64,000 bases of DNA from Cladocopium goreaui (Eukaryota; Sar; Dinophyceae; Suessiales; Symbiodiniaceae), in NCBI GenBank assembly GCA_947184155.2, contig CAMXCT020004001.1, positions 683,063 through 747,062 of the forward strand, in the 5' to 3' direction. The translations under genes were made by a program, and so were the position numbers. Positions within the stretch are counted from its first letter, which is position 1. Every line of letters begins with the position of its first letter. The notes under the pieces were generated by a model that did not search any database, was not told the origin of the DNA, and was given only the letters and a program-made list of their open reading frames with translations. This document shows, piece after piece, positions 35,443-46,611 of the stretch.

Positions 35443-35846
35443 TATTTTTGTATATCCGTCGGTATTATTATATAAAAAACTGCTTATCAATGCTTAACAT
35501 AGTATAAAATATCAAAATATATTGTAACAGTTGCTTTAAGTTTGAAACATCGCTATCGTAGTTATTATTATTTATACCATATTCATAGTTGTCATAGTTG
35601 ATGGTGTTTATAAACCAAGTTGTCGCCTCCTTGTAGATATATCCATAGTTTTTACAAGGTGAGGACCCCAAACGATAGCGTTCAATTGGCGCACATAACT
35701 TGATTAGCTCTGCTTTATGGTTGATATAACTGTTCATGAGGTTGATAAAACATCAATTTTCATGAATGTTTGCCATATTCTATTTGCTCATGTGCTACAT
35801 TTTGTCTGGGACAATGGTGAGATACCATATTTATGTCAGGGGTTGG

Positions 35847-35965
35847 TACCCTTTGGTTATTTAACATAGCCATGGAAAATCCCATAAATGGAGGTTTCTA
35901 GCTGGGAAAATCATCTATACATGGGCCATCTATACCATGGCTGTGTTAGTCATAACCAGAGGGTA
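35847..35965. mobile_element. Family 1 MITE, CATAACCAG subtype
   Basis: TACCCTTTGGTTATTTAACA ... AGTCATAACCAGAGGGTA. Confidence 0.8.
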
Positions 35966-36092
35966 AATGTCATAATTGAACATGGGATGATTTCCCCAAC
36001 TGATTGAGCATCATGGATGATTTCATCAACCATATGATGACGCATTTTTTTCCCGCAAATCAGACGTGGCGTGAAAATCTCCCAGCTATGCC

Positions 36093-36236
36093 CACAATGT
36101 GAGGCCCCCAAGATAGCTAAGTTGGTTTATAAGTGGCTTAACAATGGGTTATGGTAGATATAACGAACTAGTTAATGGGGATTATTTCATGGTTTATAAA
36201 CCAACATTCACATCACTGGGGGGCCCCATCCTGCAG
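36093..36236. mobile_element. Inverted-repeat element, family 4 (GGGGCCCC termini)
   Basis: Left end CACAATGTGAGGCCCCCAAG; right end GGGGGGCCCCATCCTGCAG. The inner arms TAAGTTGGTTTATAAGTGGC and GGTTTATAAACCAACATTC are shared with copies at about 3058-3204, 3330-3475, 37072-37220, 40222-40355 and 50145-50275. Confidence 0.75.
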
Positions 36237-36703
36237 ATATAAACAGGGATTTTCTTGGCCAGCCATGTTTGATTTTTCGAAGAGTTCAGTGATTTGTTCA
36301 GTGACAGGCCTTGACTTTGGGAGCGAACTCAATAAGCTACCTACACAAATTTCTTGATTTACGTGCATGAATCTGCATCAGATTTGTTTGCCTTTATTTA
36401 CTGTATGTTTGTTCATATGTTATTCACTAGTTTTGATTGAACTTAATTTTCTTTATTTTTCTTGTGGCTTGGGGGGTAACCACTTTTTTTCAACCCTTCG
36501 TGCACCAAAAAAGTGGCGACCTGGCAACCCACGGGGTACCTCGAAATCCTTCGAACGCATGGATTAGGGATACAACTTGTCACTATCCTTAATGAAACTC
36601 CAAAGTATTTTATAGTTAGTCTATTATGTGTGCATTCTACATAGTTATAGTATGTTATAGTTATATACATATAAATTCTACACATAACGCATAGATTTTA
36701 TAG

Positions 36704-39700
36704 ATCTCCCCTAAAATGTTCGGTAATTCCCCCGGAGCCTCCAAGCCTGGAGGATTTGGAAGTGCCAGGTGCCAAGCGGCAACCTTGGGGCAGTGGTCAG
36801 GTGCGTTTCCGTCGAAAGGTGAAACTGGAAGCCTCAGCGGCAGCGGCGGAAAGGGATGTGCATCTGCCAGGGAAACAGCGGATTTTCATGAAAACCCAGG
36901 GCTGCGCCTTGGCCATGGATGATTATGTTGAAATATGTTTGGAGATGTTCCAGTGATTTTTGTTTGAAAGTCTATAATTAGTAGATGTTTTGTATTTTTC
37001 TTCTTTGGGTCCATCATTTCTTTAAATTAAAACTCAGTTGGTCAATCCACCAGAAGTGTTCACGCAAATTGCACAGGATGGGGCCCCCAAAGATAGCGTT
37101 TAGTTGGTTTATAAGTGGCTGAATTCTATGGGTTATGGTAGATATAACTATAGTTAATGGGGATTATTTCATGGTTTATAAACCAACATTCACATCACTG
37201 GGGGGGTGTCCATCCTGCAGGTGCCCACAACAATTCGGACAGCGAATTCATGATGGGCTTGCTGCAAAGTTATGGCTACAGCTTTGTCGACACCTGGCAA
37301 CAAGCAGATGCTGTGCTGGTGAATTCCTGCACTGTGAAAGGTCCCAGTCAAGATTCCGCTGTGAAACTTGGCTCTGGTGATCTATGGACCTACTGTGGAT
37401 GGTAACCGTACTCATGTGGATGTGGAAAATGGATGAAAATGACACATGTCTGGATGAATTGCCCATTAAAATTGTGACGTTCCACATCTATGTGAGTTTG
37501 CCCCAGTGTATTTTTGTAAGAAAACCATACGACCAATGGTTGAAGGATCTTGTCGATATAAAGGATCAAGATCCTAGGAGTTGGTCGAAAAGTCCAGTTT
37601 TTCCTAGTAGAAGTTCATGTATGGGTACCCTCTGGTAAACATACAAAAAACTATGGAACATCACCATGTTTCATGGGAAAATTCACTATAAATGGCCATG
37701 TTCAATAGCAAACTGTAAGTTTACCAGAGGGTAGTTGTTCACATGTGTTTTTGAATGGTGAATTACTCTACTGGCACCAGCTACAACATTTTTTTGCAAA
37801 TGGCATCCAAGAAGCTTTTGCCAATGCGAATTTTGCATAAAGTCATATATATATAGATATATATTTTTTGCAAGATATCTCTCTTTTTGCCAACAAAAAT
37901 GGAACAAAAAACACACCAGGAATCTGGTGAAAGGAGCTCGCGACCGCGGGAAACCGGTGATTTTGACTGGCTGTGTTCCAAGTGCAGATGCCAACCTGGC
38001 GAAGAGTCTGGTCGGTGTCAGCATGCTGGGAGTCTCGCAGTTGGATCGAGTAGTGGAAGTTGTGGAGCAGGCTCTTCAAGGCCACCATGCCACCTGGAAG
38101 ATTTCAGCAGGATTTCAGCTGGTTGTTTTTTTTGAAAAAATTGGATACCATTGGTTTTTGTTCATGATATATCAATATATTATCTATATACATATATATA
38201 TATAGATATAGATATATATATATATATAGATATATATATATATATAGATATATCGATATACATATATCATCATGTTAGCATCTGAGAATATGGGTAACTA
38301 TACCAGCAAACTGGGAGAAACCCAGATGTTGATCTCTTTGATTTTCAGATCAATCCGCTAGACATGGGGAATCTCAACAACGTTGGCATGTTTTTATGAT
38401 GGTTCCATTACGTCCAAAGCCATGGTTAGGTGGTTTGGAAGTTTGGAATCTTCAAGATCCTCCATACTTCACAGAAAATACAGGGGGAACTCTTGAGATT
38501 CCAAACTATCAACTCAAACCACTCAAACCACCAGTCAAACCATTGTTTGATATCATCAATCAGTCTCCAAAATTATAATAATATCTTCAGGACATCCGTA
38601 TATTTGATGGCTAACAACTTATGATCATTCAGTTTTCCGAAAAACATGTTCCCTTCAATAACTCCATGGCTTATCATGGCTTCATTTTGTTGCAAGCTCC
38701 AAGGTAAGCCTTCTAAGTCATCGGAGTGTGATGCCATCTTTGGAGTTGCCAAAGGTACGGAAGAACCAATTTATTGAGATCATCCCTATCAGTGGCGGTT
38801 GTTTGGGCAACTGTTCCTACTGTAAAACCAAGCACGCGCGCGGTTCCTTGAACAGTTACTCTGAAGATGCTATCGTTTCTCGTGCCCTACAAGCAGTGGA
38901 GGACAGGGTCCCAGGATGTCACAGGCTATACACTCTGGTAAAACATACAAAAAACTACGGAATATCACCATTTTTAATGGGTAAATCAACTATTTCTATG
39001 GCCATTTTCCATAGCTATTTTGACATAAGCAGAGGGTAGCTGGAATGACTTGGCCCAAGATCTTCCTTAACGTCCGACGAGTTTTCAGCTAACTCACTTG
39101 ACCCTAAGAGTTGACTCAGTTGGCACAGCAGTTGGCCCAGCATGATTCGTTGGGTTAATCACCATAGTGGTTAATATGACTGGTTAATGATGGTTAAATG
39201 CTTGGCACATGGTTAATTTATAGTGGGTAAATTAATATACGAAGGGTATCCTGTAATGTTTGGTAAATCCAAGAAATCAACCATCCCCAAGTCATCACCA
39301 TAAATGGTTCATATATTCCATCCCCAAATGGTAGGTTTATGGCATTGGGTTGCCTGCGCTCATGATGTTCAAAGTAGAAATTACAGGTGAGGTATGAGCT
39401 CAAAATCTAAAGGCTGGGAAGCATAGAATTCAGAATTGCCGTTTCTTTCTTGAGCATCGCATTCAGGTATTTGCTGAAGATTCTCTCCCCAATAGTTGAA
39501 TAATGTTGAATTAGTACATTTACCTAGCCTTTTTTCATTAACTGATGTTTAAATGAGACATTTACCAACCATGACCAATCCCCATCGTTTGTGGGGAAAG
39601 GTGCTTTTTTATTTGTCAGGAAGGTGTCACTGAAATCTGGCTCACTTCCGAAGATACTGGAGCATACGGCCTGGATATTGGCAGCAACATCGCCAAGCTC

Positions 39701-42700
39701 TTGCATAAGGCTGATCCATGCTGATCCCTTGGATATCTTGGATTGCGGGGGATGTTCATGCGTCTTTTTTTGGCAGCGCACCCTAGGGTAAAACCAAGAA
39801 AAAGATGTGGAAAAAATGGGAGAAACCGGAAAATGATCTACAAATGGTGGGGAAACTCCACATCTTTCTGTATGTTTACACGGGTATGTGTTCAGCATTA
39901 CTATTTATGATGTTCCTTATTATTCAATAACGAACATCATTGTTATTGTACGTAGTTCTTACATTATCATTGAATAATTACCCGCAGTAACCTATAATCT
40001 ATCAAGAGGTTGGTGGTTTGGAACATGAATTTTATTGTTCCATATATGGGAAATTTTCATATTTTTCAGAGGGGTGGCTCAACCACCAACCAGATAAAGA
40101 TCTATATCATAGTTTTACTATTACCCGAGGCCTGCCATGGCCTCGGCTAATCAAACATGGCAGTGGAAGATCCATAAAAAGTTCGATGATTTTGCTATAA
40201 ACTTTCATGTGTAGGAGATATGAGGCCCCCCAGTGATGTGAATGTTGGTTTAGATTCGCCCCAGTCACTAGTTCGTTATTTGCGTACCATAAACCATAGT
40301 GACATTGGAGTTATGTGCGCCAACTGAACGCTATCGTGGCCGGGGGCCTCACATCCGTCCTCCCCTCAGGTGGCAGACGCCCTGCCGGAACATGTGATGT
40401 TGAAGCTGGGAATGACCAATCCCCCCTACATGTTGGCGCATATCCAATCGGTTGCGGAGGTCCGGGAATCCTGCAAGAATCTCGTGTGGAAAAGGATGGA
40501 AAAGGAAAGGGATGTTTACGAAATGCTTCAACTGCTCCTGTTCAAATGAATTTGAAGATGTTTTGAAGGGGATACCCTTTGGTAATTTAACATAGCTATG
40601 GAAAATCACCATTTTTAATTGGTAAATCAACGAACTAAATGGCCATTTTCAATATCTATGTTAGTTTACCGGAGGGTATATCAGATCCACTTGTTGGTTA
40701 ATTTATTTCAACCAACTTATCCACAAGAAATTCCTATTTGAAGATGTTTTGAAGGGGATATGTTGTTTTATCTTCTTTGTGATGTCTTTTTGTTGGTGGT
40801 TTTCCCGGGTTGATTGGTCGCATTCTTTTGGGAAGCTTTGTGGTGAAAGCTTCCAGCACTGTAAAATTCCAAGCGCTCAGCTTACAGCCTCCATATTTTT
40901 CCAGTCAAGTACAGCCTGGGTAGTAAACCGCTTATGCACCTTGACAATTATCCCGTATTTACAACATAGTTTCCCCTTGATTATCCCACATTGTCCCATT
41001 TTTTGCGTTTTGTAAGTTCTCTTCATTTTTCCGTAGATGTTCCATCCCGTAGGATCCATGTATGGTATATATGCTAACATTTGGGGTATATTGATGGTAA
41101 ATGTTACCATATATAGCAGCACCATGGATCCTATGGGAATGGTTTTTGTTCGCAAAACAGGTCTTAAAGCGTCCCAACGTCTTCGAATACCTCCACGTGC
41201 CCGTGCAGTCGGGCTCGGACGCTGTCTTACGCGCCATGGTGCGCGAGTACACACGAGCCGAGTTCCAGCGCCTGGTGGATGGCTTGAGAGCCGAGGTGCC
41301 GGAGATCTTCATCGGAACTGATGCCTGGAGAAAGGGATGAAAATAGGCCGGGACTTTAACGGAGAAAATCCATAGGGCTAAAAAATCATATTTCATCATC
41401 AAAGACCGGGAGTTCAGCAATAAAGAAGAACAAGATCATCAGTACCATATGTTATGGTTTCAGCTAAAAAGCTACTAGAATGGGAACATCATGGCATTTT
41501 TATGATGGATGGGACGCCATGGACGCCCCAATCTCAGCTCCTGATTGGAAATCGTTCAGGATTTCAGTTTCAAAAAGGTTTCAGACAGGTTTGAAACGGC
41601 TCTTGTTCACAGAGTAATGATATGAAATGCCTTAGCAATTAGAAATAAATGTTGATGGTTTGAATTCCAATGTCTAACAGGATGTTCACGACTTATAGCC
41701 TTTGATAATCAGTCACATGGTTTGCTGGAAGCTCACCCAGCTAATGTTCGATGATTTTCCCAGCCATAAACCCCAAAGATTCCTACTTGAATCATGTTGA
41801 ATCTACCATTTGCCTACCTAGAGATGTGTTGTTCCAACATGTACAAAAACCCTTCCAATTATAGAGGATGTTCCTTAGTTATAGCCTATAGCCCCTATTT
41901 TTGGACAAACCGCCACCAACTGTCAGCCAAATTCAGGATGTGATCTGCGGTTTTCCAGCTGAAGGAGCTGAAGATCATCAGCTATCCATGGACTTAGTGA
42001 AAGAGTATCTGGATGAATACCAAGGTGGCCTTAGTCAACACCATGGTTTTTTGTTTGAACAACAAGAAGTGGAGATATCTATATTGGGACATGGGATAGA
42101 AGTGGGATACAAAAAATATCCATTTACTGAGGGTGAAAATAATGCAGATCGTTGAGGCACATAACTTGGGGAATTACCTATCTGGTTGGTGGTTTGGAAC
42201 ATGAATTTTATTTGTCCATAGATTGGGAAGTTCATAATCCCAACTGGCTTTAACTCATATTTTTCAGAGGGGTAGGTCAACCACCAACCAGGATCTATAT
42301 CATAGTTTTACTATTGCCATGGCCTCCGGTAATCAACCACCAACCAGCTATGGTTTACTGGGAATTCTTACTATATACTATGGTTAATGGATGCTAATGG
42401 TCCCAGCAGAGGATGAAATTGCTCCTGACCTCACATCCGAAATTCCGGAAAACTGGAATGAGCGTGCATCTTTTTGGGGTAATCGTCCCCATAGCTGGCC
42501 CTATGATAACAATATACCCTCTGGTAAACATACAAAAAACTATGGAAAGATCCACCACTTTTAATGGGTAAATCATCGAACTAAATCACCATTTTCAATA
42601 GCTATTTTGACATAGCCAGAGGGTAACAGTTATCTTTAGCTTGGTGAATTGGTATATACCCTCTGGTTATGTCAAAATAGCTATTGAAAATCACCATTTT

Positions 42701-45010
42701 TCATGGGAAAATCCACTATTAATGGTCATTTTCAATAGCTATTTTGACATAACCAGAGGGTAATTGAGATGAACTAATGAGATCATATGAGATCTGCCAT
42801 TTGATGATTCAGTGGGCCTTAGTTTCGGCTGGTGAATGCCATCTGGATGATTCAATGGATTTTGGTTGGAAATCAACGGAGACCATAGTGCTCACAATCG
42901 ACCAACACTACCCGGATACCCCCACCAACCATAAATAATTGGCATGCATAATGAGGATACCCTAACTATTAATACCCTGGTAATCAAACATGGCAATTGA
43001 AAATACACTAACTATTTATAGGTGATTTTCCTATTGAAACCCCCATTTCTAGTGGATGTCCGATTGCCACGTTTGATGACCGGAGGGTAATGGGGATATA
43101 ATGCAAACAAACAAACATATGACCACCTCTACTTTTGAGATCTGAATCGCAGAATCAAATGATGGGAACATCTAAAGGAAACCCCCTAGAAATGTCATGG
43201 CAAAACCGATTCTTTCTTGCAGATGTTTCCTTAAGTCGACCTTTGGCATGTCAACCAGCCTCCGCATACATGTATACATAGCAACAAATGGTGATTCACC
43301 ATTGGAGATGGGACTACAAGACCAACCAGGAGGGAGATTGAATGGTATATTACATTCATAAATGAATATGGTCAGCCCAAGAGGCCTAATAATGAACCAT
43401 TCCAAAGAGCAGAAATTGGGCATGCCCCTACTCACATCAAGCGATAAGGACAGGGATGTTTATTTTGGGGTATATCTCGAGAACATGCGTGATGTGTTGT
43501 TTTGGCAGGTGTTCTCAACCCTCAAAAAGGGATGATGATGATGATGCTGGTGGTGGTGATGATGATGATGATTTTGATTTGCCTTCAACTCTCAATCCCT
43601 CATGATGATCCCCATCACATCCAACGGTCCAACGCGATTTCGCTCCCAGGTACCGCTTTCCCATGCTGAACATCTCGCAGTTCTACCCCCGGCCCAATAC
43701 TCCAGCGGCCAAATTGAAACGCCTCGACGGTCAGACTGTGAAGGCGCGAAGTACTGAGATGACTCAGCTCTTTGAGTCCTACAGCACGTGGGATCATCTG
43801 GCGGGTGCGACCAAGAAAGTTCCTTGGTTATTTAATGGGATTTTAATTGGATTTTAATGGGATTTAATGGGATTTAATGGGATTTGATGGTGGTTTAATG
43901 TGGTTTTTCATGGTTTTTCGAACTGTTTTTCAAAAGGGTGCCCTTTGGTCAACAGTTTGCGAACGGGAAGTCATCGTTTTTTTTCGGTAAATCAACTACA
44001 AATGGGCAATTTGCATCCATTGACAATGAGTATGTTAGTTTACCAGGGGTAAGTCTTTGTGTTTGTTTGATTTGTGTGTTTTCTGGTTTGCCTGTTTGCT
44101 GATGTTTTCTTGCCCCGTTGTTTTGTGTTCCACTCCTACCTGCGGGTTTTTAACAATGATTTTCTTCTATGAATGTTCCATCCCAAAAAAATTGAATGAT
44201 TTTCTTCCCAACTGATCTATATATTATCATATTCAGAATAGGGTTTTTATCAGCCCCCTGCCCTTCCCAGAATTGGGTTTAAGGGAAAGCTGAAACCGAA
44301 AATTATAAAATGCTGTAAAAAAAAATGTGGTTTCCGCCGTTTCCGCTTACAATGTTCCCTTCAACCCACCCATTGACCGTGAGAAATTTCCCCAAAAGAA
44401 ACCTCAAGGTTTGGTTCTCCGAGACCGATGAGAAGCGAAGTCAAACAGTGGGCCACACCAAGAGCTATGCGAAAGTCGTCGTGCCGCGGGATGATAAGTT
44501 GCTCGGGAGAAGTGCCATGGTTCACCTGACATCAGCGACCAAGTGGCACGTCCAAGGGCGGGTGGTGTGATGCCGAAAAGAAAATGGGGTGTGCGGGGGA
44601 CCCTGGGAGATCCTGAATCCAAGAGGGCAAGCAAGAACATCCCCGATACCGTCTGGTAAACTAACAGTTTGCTATGAAAAATCACTATTTTTACTGGGTA
44701 AATCCACTATTTCAATGGCCATTTTCAATAGCTTTTTGTATGTTTACCAGAGGGTATTCATGGAGGTTGCTGGGAAATGCTGGCAGCCATGGTTGGTTAC
44801 TGGAAGGTAGTTGGGTAGACCATTATGGCATTATGGGACTTGGGGAGGTTCTTTCTGCCTGTTTTCAATGGCTTCAGGAGATGGACAGCCCATTGCAGAG
44901 AATCGAGAGCAGTGATAGTGACAGGTGCTGAAACTGATCGATTTCCGCCGCGTTTCTGGCAGGTTCTGGCGGTGCTAACGGTTGGGCTTCATGTGGCCAT
45001 GTGGCTTTGA
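36704..45010 (+). CDS. CDKAL1: CDKAL1/MtaB-type tRNA (t6A37) methylthiotransferase, 12 exons
   Basis: A radical-SAM enzyme that converts t6A to ms2t6A at position 37 of ANN-decoding tRNA. Exons: ~36704-36903, 37221-37362, 37920-38088, 38704-38904, 39620-39709, 40370-40459, 41161-41319, 41937-42004, 43650-43806, 44409-44561, 44878-44919, 44963-45010; about 500 residues, close to the animal protein. Seen: the N-terminal [4Fe-4S] cysteines in [21 protein letters not shown] and ILTGCVPS; the SAM-cluster motif [78 protein letters not shown]; a TRAM-like region ([14 protein letters not shown]); and a C-terminal membrane helix ([14 protein letters not shown]) before TGA, as in eukaryotic CDKAL1, which is ER tail-anchored. 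Donors: GC at 36904, 38089, 39710, 43807; GA at 37363, 38905, 41320, 44920; GT at 40460, 42005, 44562. All 11 acceptors are AG|G. The start Met is not located; it may lie in an upstream exon such as 34905-35066. Confidence 0.93.
37072..37220. mobile_element. Family 4 element whose right end is the splice acceptor of CDKAL1 exon 2
   Basis: Left end CACAGGATGGGGCCCCC, right end GGTGTCCATCCTGCAG. The final AG (37219-37220) is exactly the acceptor that precedes GTGCCCACAACAATTCGG, the exon encoding AHNNSDSEF. The element therefore appears to supply the 3' splice site. Confidence 0.75.
37626..37733. mobile_element. Family 1 MITE in CDKAL1 intron
   Basis: TACCCTCTGGTAAACATACA ... GTAAGTTTACCAGAGGGTA. 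Confidence 0.85.
38931..39036. mobile_element. Family 1 MITE close to a donor site
   Basis: TACACTCTGGTAAAACATAC ... TGACATAAGCAGAGGGTA. It starts 26 bases after the GA donor at 38905. Confidence 0.78.
40573..40678. mobile_element. Family 1 MITE
   Basis: TACCCTTTGGTAATTTAACA ... TGTTAGTTTACCGGAGGGTA. Confidence 0.83.
41045..41139. mobile_element. Family 6 element upstream of CDKAL1 exon 7
   Basis: TCCCGTAGGATCCATGTATG ... CATGGATCCTATGGGA. The acceptor at 41160 lies 21 bases beyond its right end. Confidence 0.75.
42182..42291. mobile_element. Family 2 element, reference copy
   Basis: CTGGTTGGTGGTTTGGAACA ... GGTCAACCACCAACCAG, 110 bp, with CATAATCCCAACTGGC in the core. Confidence 0.87.
42515..42625. 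mobile_element. Family 1 MITE
   Basis: TACCCTCTGGTAAACATACA on the left but TTTTGACATAGCCAGAGGGTA on the right. The two ends belong to different subtypes, as if recombined. Confidence 0.82.
42657..42762. mobile_element. Family 1 MITE, almost perfect inverted repeat
   Basis: TACCCTCTGGTTATGTCAAA pairs with TTTGACATAACCAGAGGGTA, and the symmetry continues inward through ATAGCTATTGAAAAT / ATTTTCAATAGCTAT. This is the best-preserved copy in the window and probably the youngest. Confidence 0.92.
42978..43088. mobile_element. Inverted-repeat element, family 7 (TCAAACGTGGC type)
   Basis: TACCCTGGTAATCAAACATG ... GCCACGTTTGATGACCGGAGGGTA. Copies at 32827-32932 and 53409-53516 share AATCAAACGTGGC and TGTTTGATTACCGG ends. 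Confidence 0.7.
44647..44756. mobile_element. Family 1 MITE in CDKAL1 intron
   Basis: TACCGTCTGGTAAACTAACA on the left, TTTGTATGTTTACCAGAGGGTA on the right. Confidence 0.83.
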
Positions 45011-45399
45011 AACATGATACAGGGATAGACAGCACAGTTTGTGGAGACTTTTGAAGTGAACATGATCAGAAACCATCATAAACCGTAGGATTTTGGGGTA
45101 GCCTATTTTCGGACGAACCCTATGGTTCATCCTTCATAGCTTCAACGATGAGTTTTGCTCATTTTTGCTCAGTCAACATCACCAAACCCCAAGGTCTCTC
45201 TCAGAAACCCTTGATCTAAGGCCAGAACATGGGACTTTGGGCAGAATTCAGGAGTTGATCATGGTTTTTGGAGCTTCAACTCAAATTTTCTTCATGATCT
45301 ATCATATTATCATGATCTATCATGATCTATGTTTCCCATGGATACGGACTTTATGGCCATGGCCCGTAACAGTGGATCTTGTACGTCAGGTCGTGTCAG

Positions 45400-46580
45400 G
45401 CCTTTGGAATCGCCAAAACCTGCAGCAAAGGATTTCCGGTTCCACTGGCGGCCCTGCCTCCGCGATGTTTCTCCCGCTTGGTCGCCCAAAGATGGCAGTT
45501 GTGTCGCTGGTGGAGAGGAATCCTTCAATCATTTAATTCTCTAAAAACTCCGCTGGGCACCAACTTAGAACAACTTCTAGTGAAAAATCCAGAGGTACCC
45601 CCCCGGAAAAAAACATGGTGAGAATGGCCAGATTTCGGCGAGAATAGCCCCAGTGCCAATCTTGGTTTTGTCGCTTCTTGTCCGAGCAAACCCCCGCCAT
45701 TTCACTAGGGAACATGGTTTGTCTCGACCATGACATGTGGTGGGTTTTCCATGATTGTCTTATACTGGTTGGTGCTTTGGAACATGAAATTTATTTTTCC
45801 ATATCGGGAATAATCATCCCAACTGACTAATATTTTTCAGAGGGGTTGAAGCCACCAACCAGTATACTTTTCAATGAATCAGTTGGAAAAAGGGCCCAGC
45901 GGCGGCTTTTATCAGCACAGCCGGGCCAACTCACCAATAGCTGTGATCGGTCGGACCAGATGGCGATTGAAAGCTAACATCAGGGCCAAGTGATTTAACA
46001 GTTTCCTATTGAAAATTGTCTTTTTAATTTATATATATATATATATGTATATATATAAATAGAGAGAGAGAGGATTTATTCATACAAAAATTGGTGATTT
46101 TCGTTAGCTATGTATGTCACAAATGTACATGCGAGTTCATGCATTTTTTCCCCCTATTTTTTTTTATATTGGCACAAAAAGGGCTTCGTGCAAAATTCTT
46201 CCCCCAAACCAATCCAGCAAACGGGGTTCTGCCACAGGTTCCCCAAAAAAGACGGTCGATCCAATCATTTGGTCCCAAGATGCAGTGGATGGATCTTGGA
46301 ACGGTGCGGACGTGCACGTGCGTTGCTTCCGGTGAAAAAGGTCGGGCCTTTGTCAGATCAAGCTGGAGCAGATCAAGGTGCACAGATCGCCCCATTTTTT
46401 CGTGGGTTTTTGTTGGATATTGGGCCGATTTGGATGGTTCTTGAAGATCCTTAGCAAAATGATGCAAAATGACATGGCCCTCAGCTACACCCAAATTGCA
46501 AGGCTATGGTTCTGAGCGTTTTCCTGTCGTTTTAGGTTCAGATCCAGTGATCCAGTGATATAGGATTTTCTCTATCTATC

Positions 46581-46611
<31 letters not shown>

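Noticed and set aside
43538-43576. GATGATGATG / GGTGGTGAT run as a coding repeat
   Set aside because: Short trinucleotide microsatellite inside a CDKAL1 intron; the flanking frame is not continued.
46117-46494. Overlapping open frames on both strands around 46.1-46.5 kb
   Set aside because: Four frames are open at once and none has clear splice sites or a recognisable motif, so I could not choose one as an exon.
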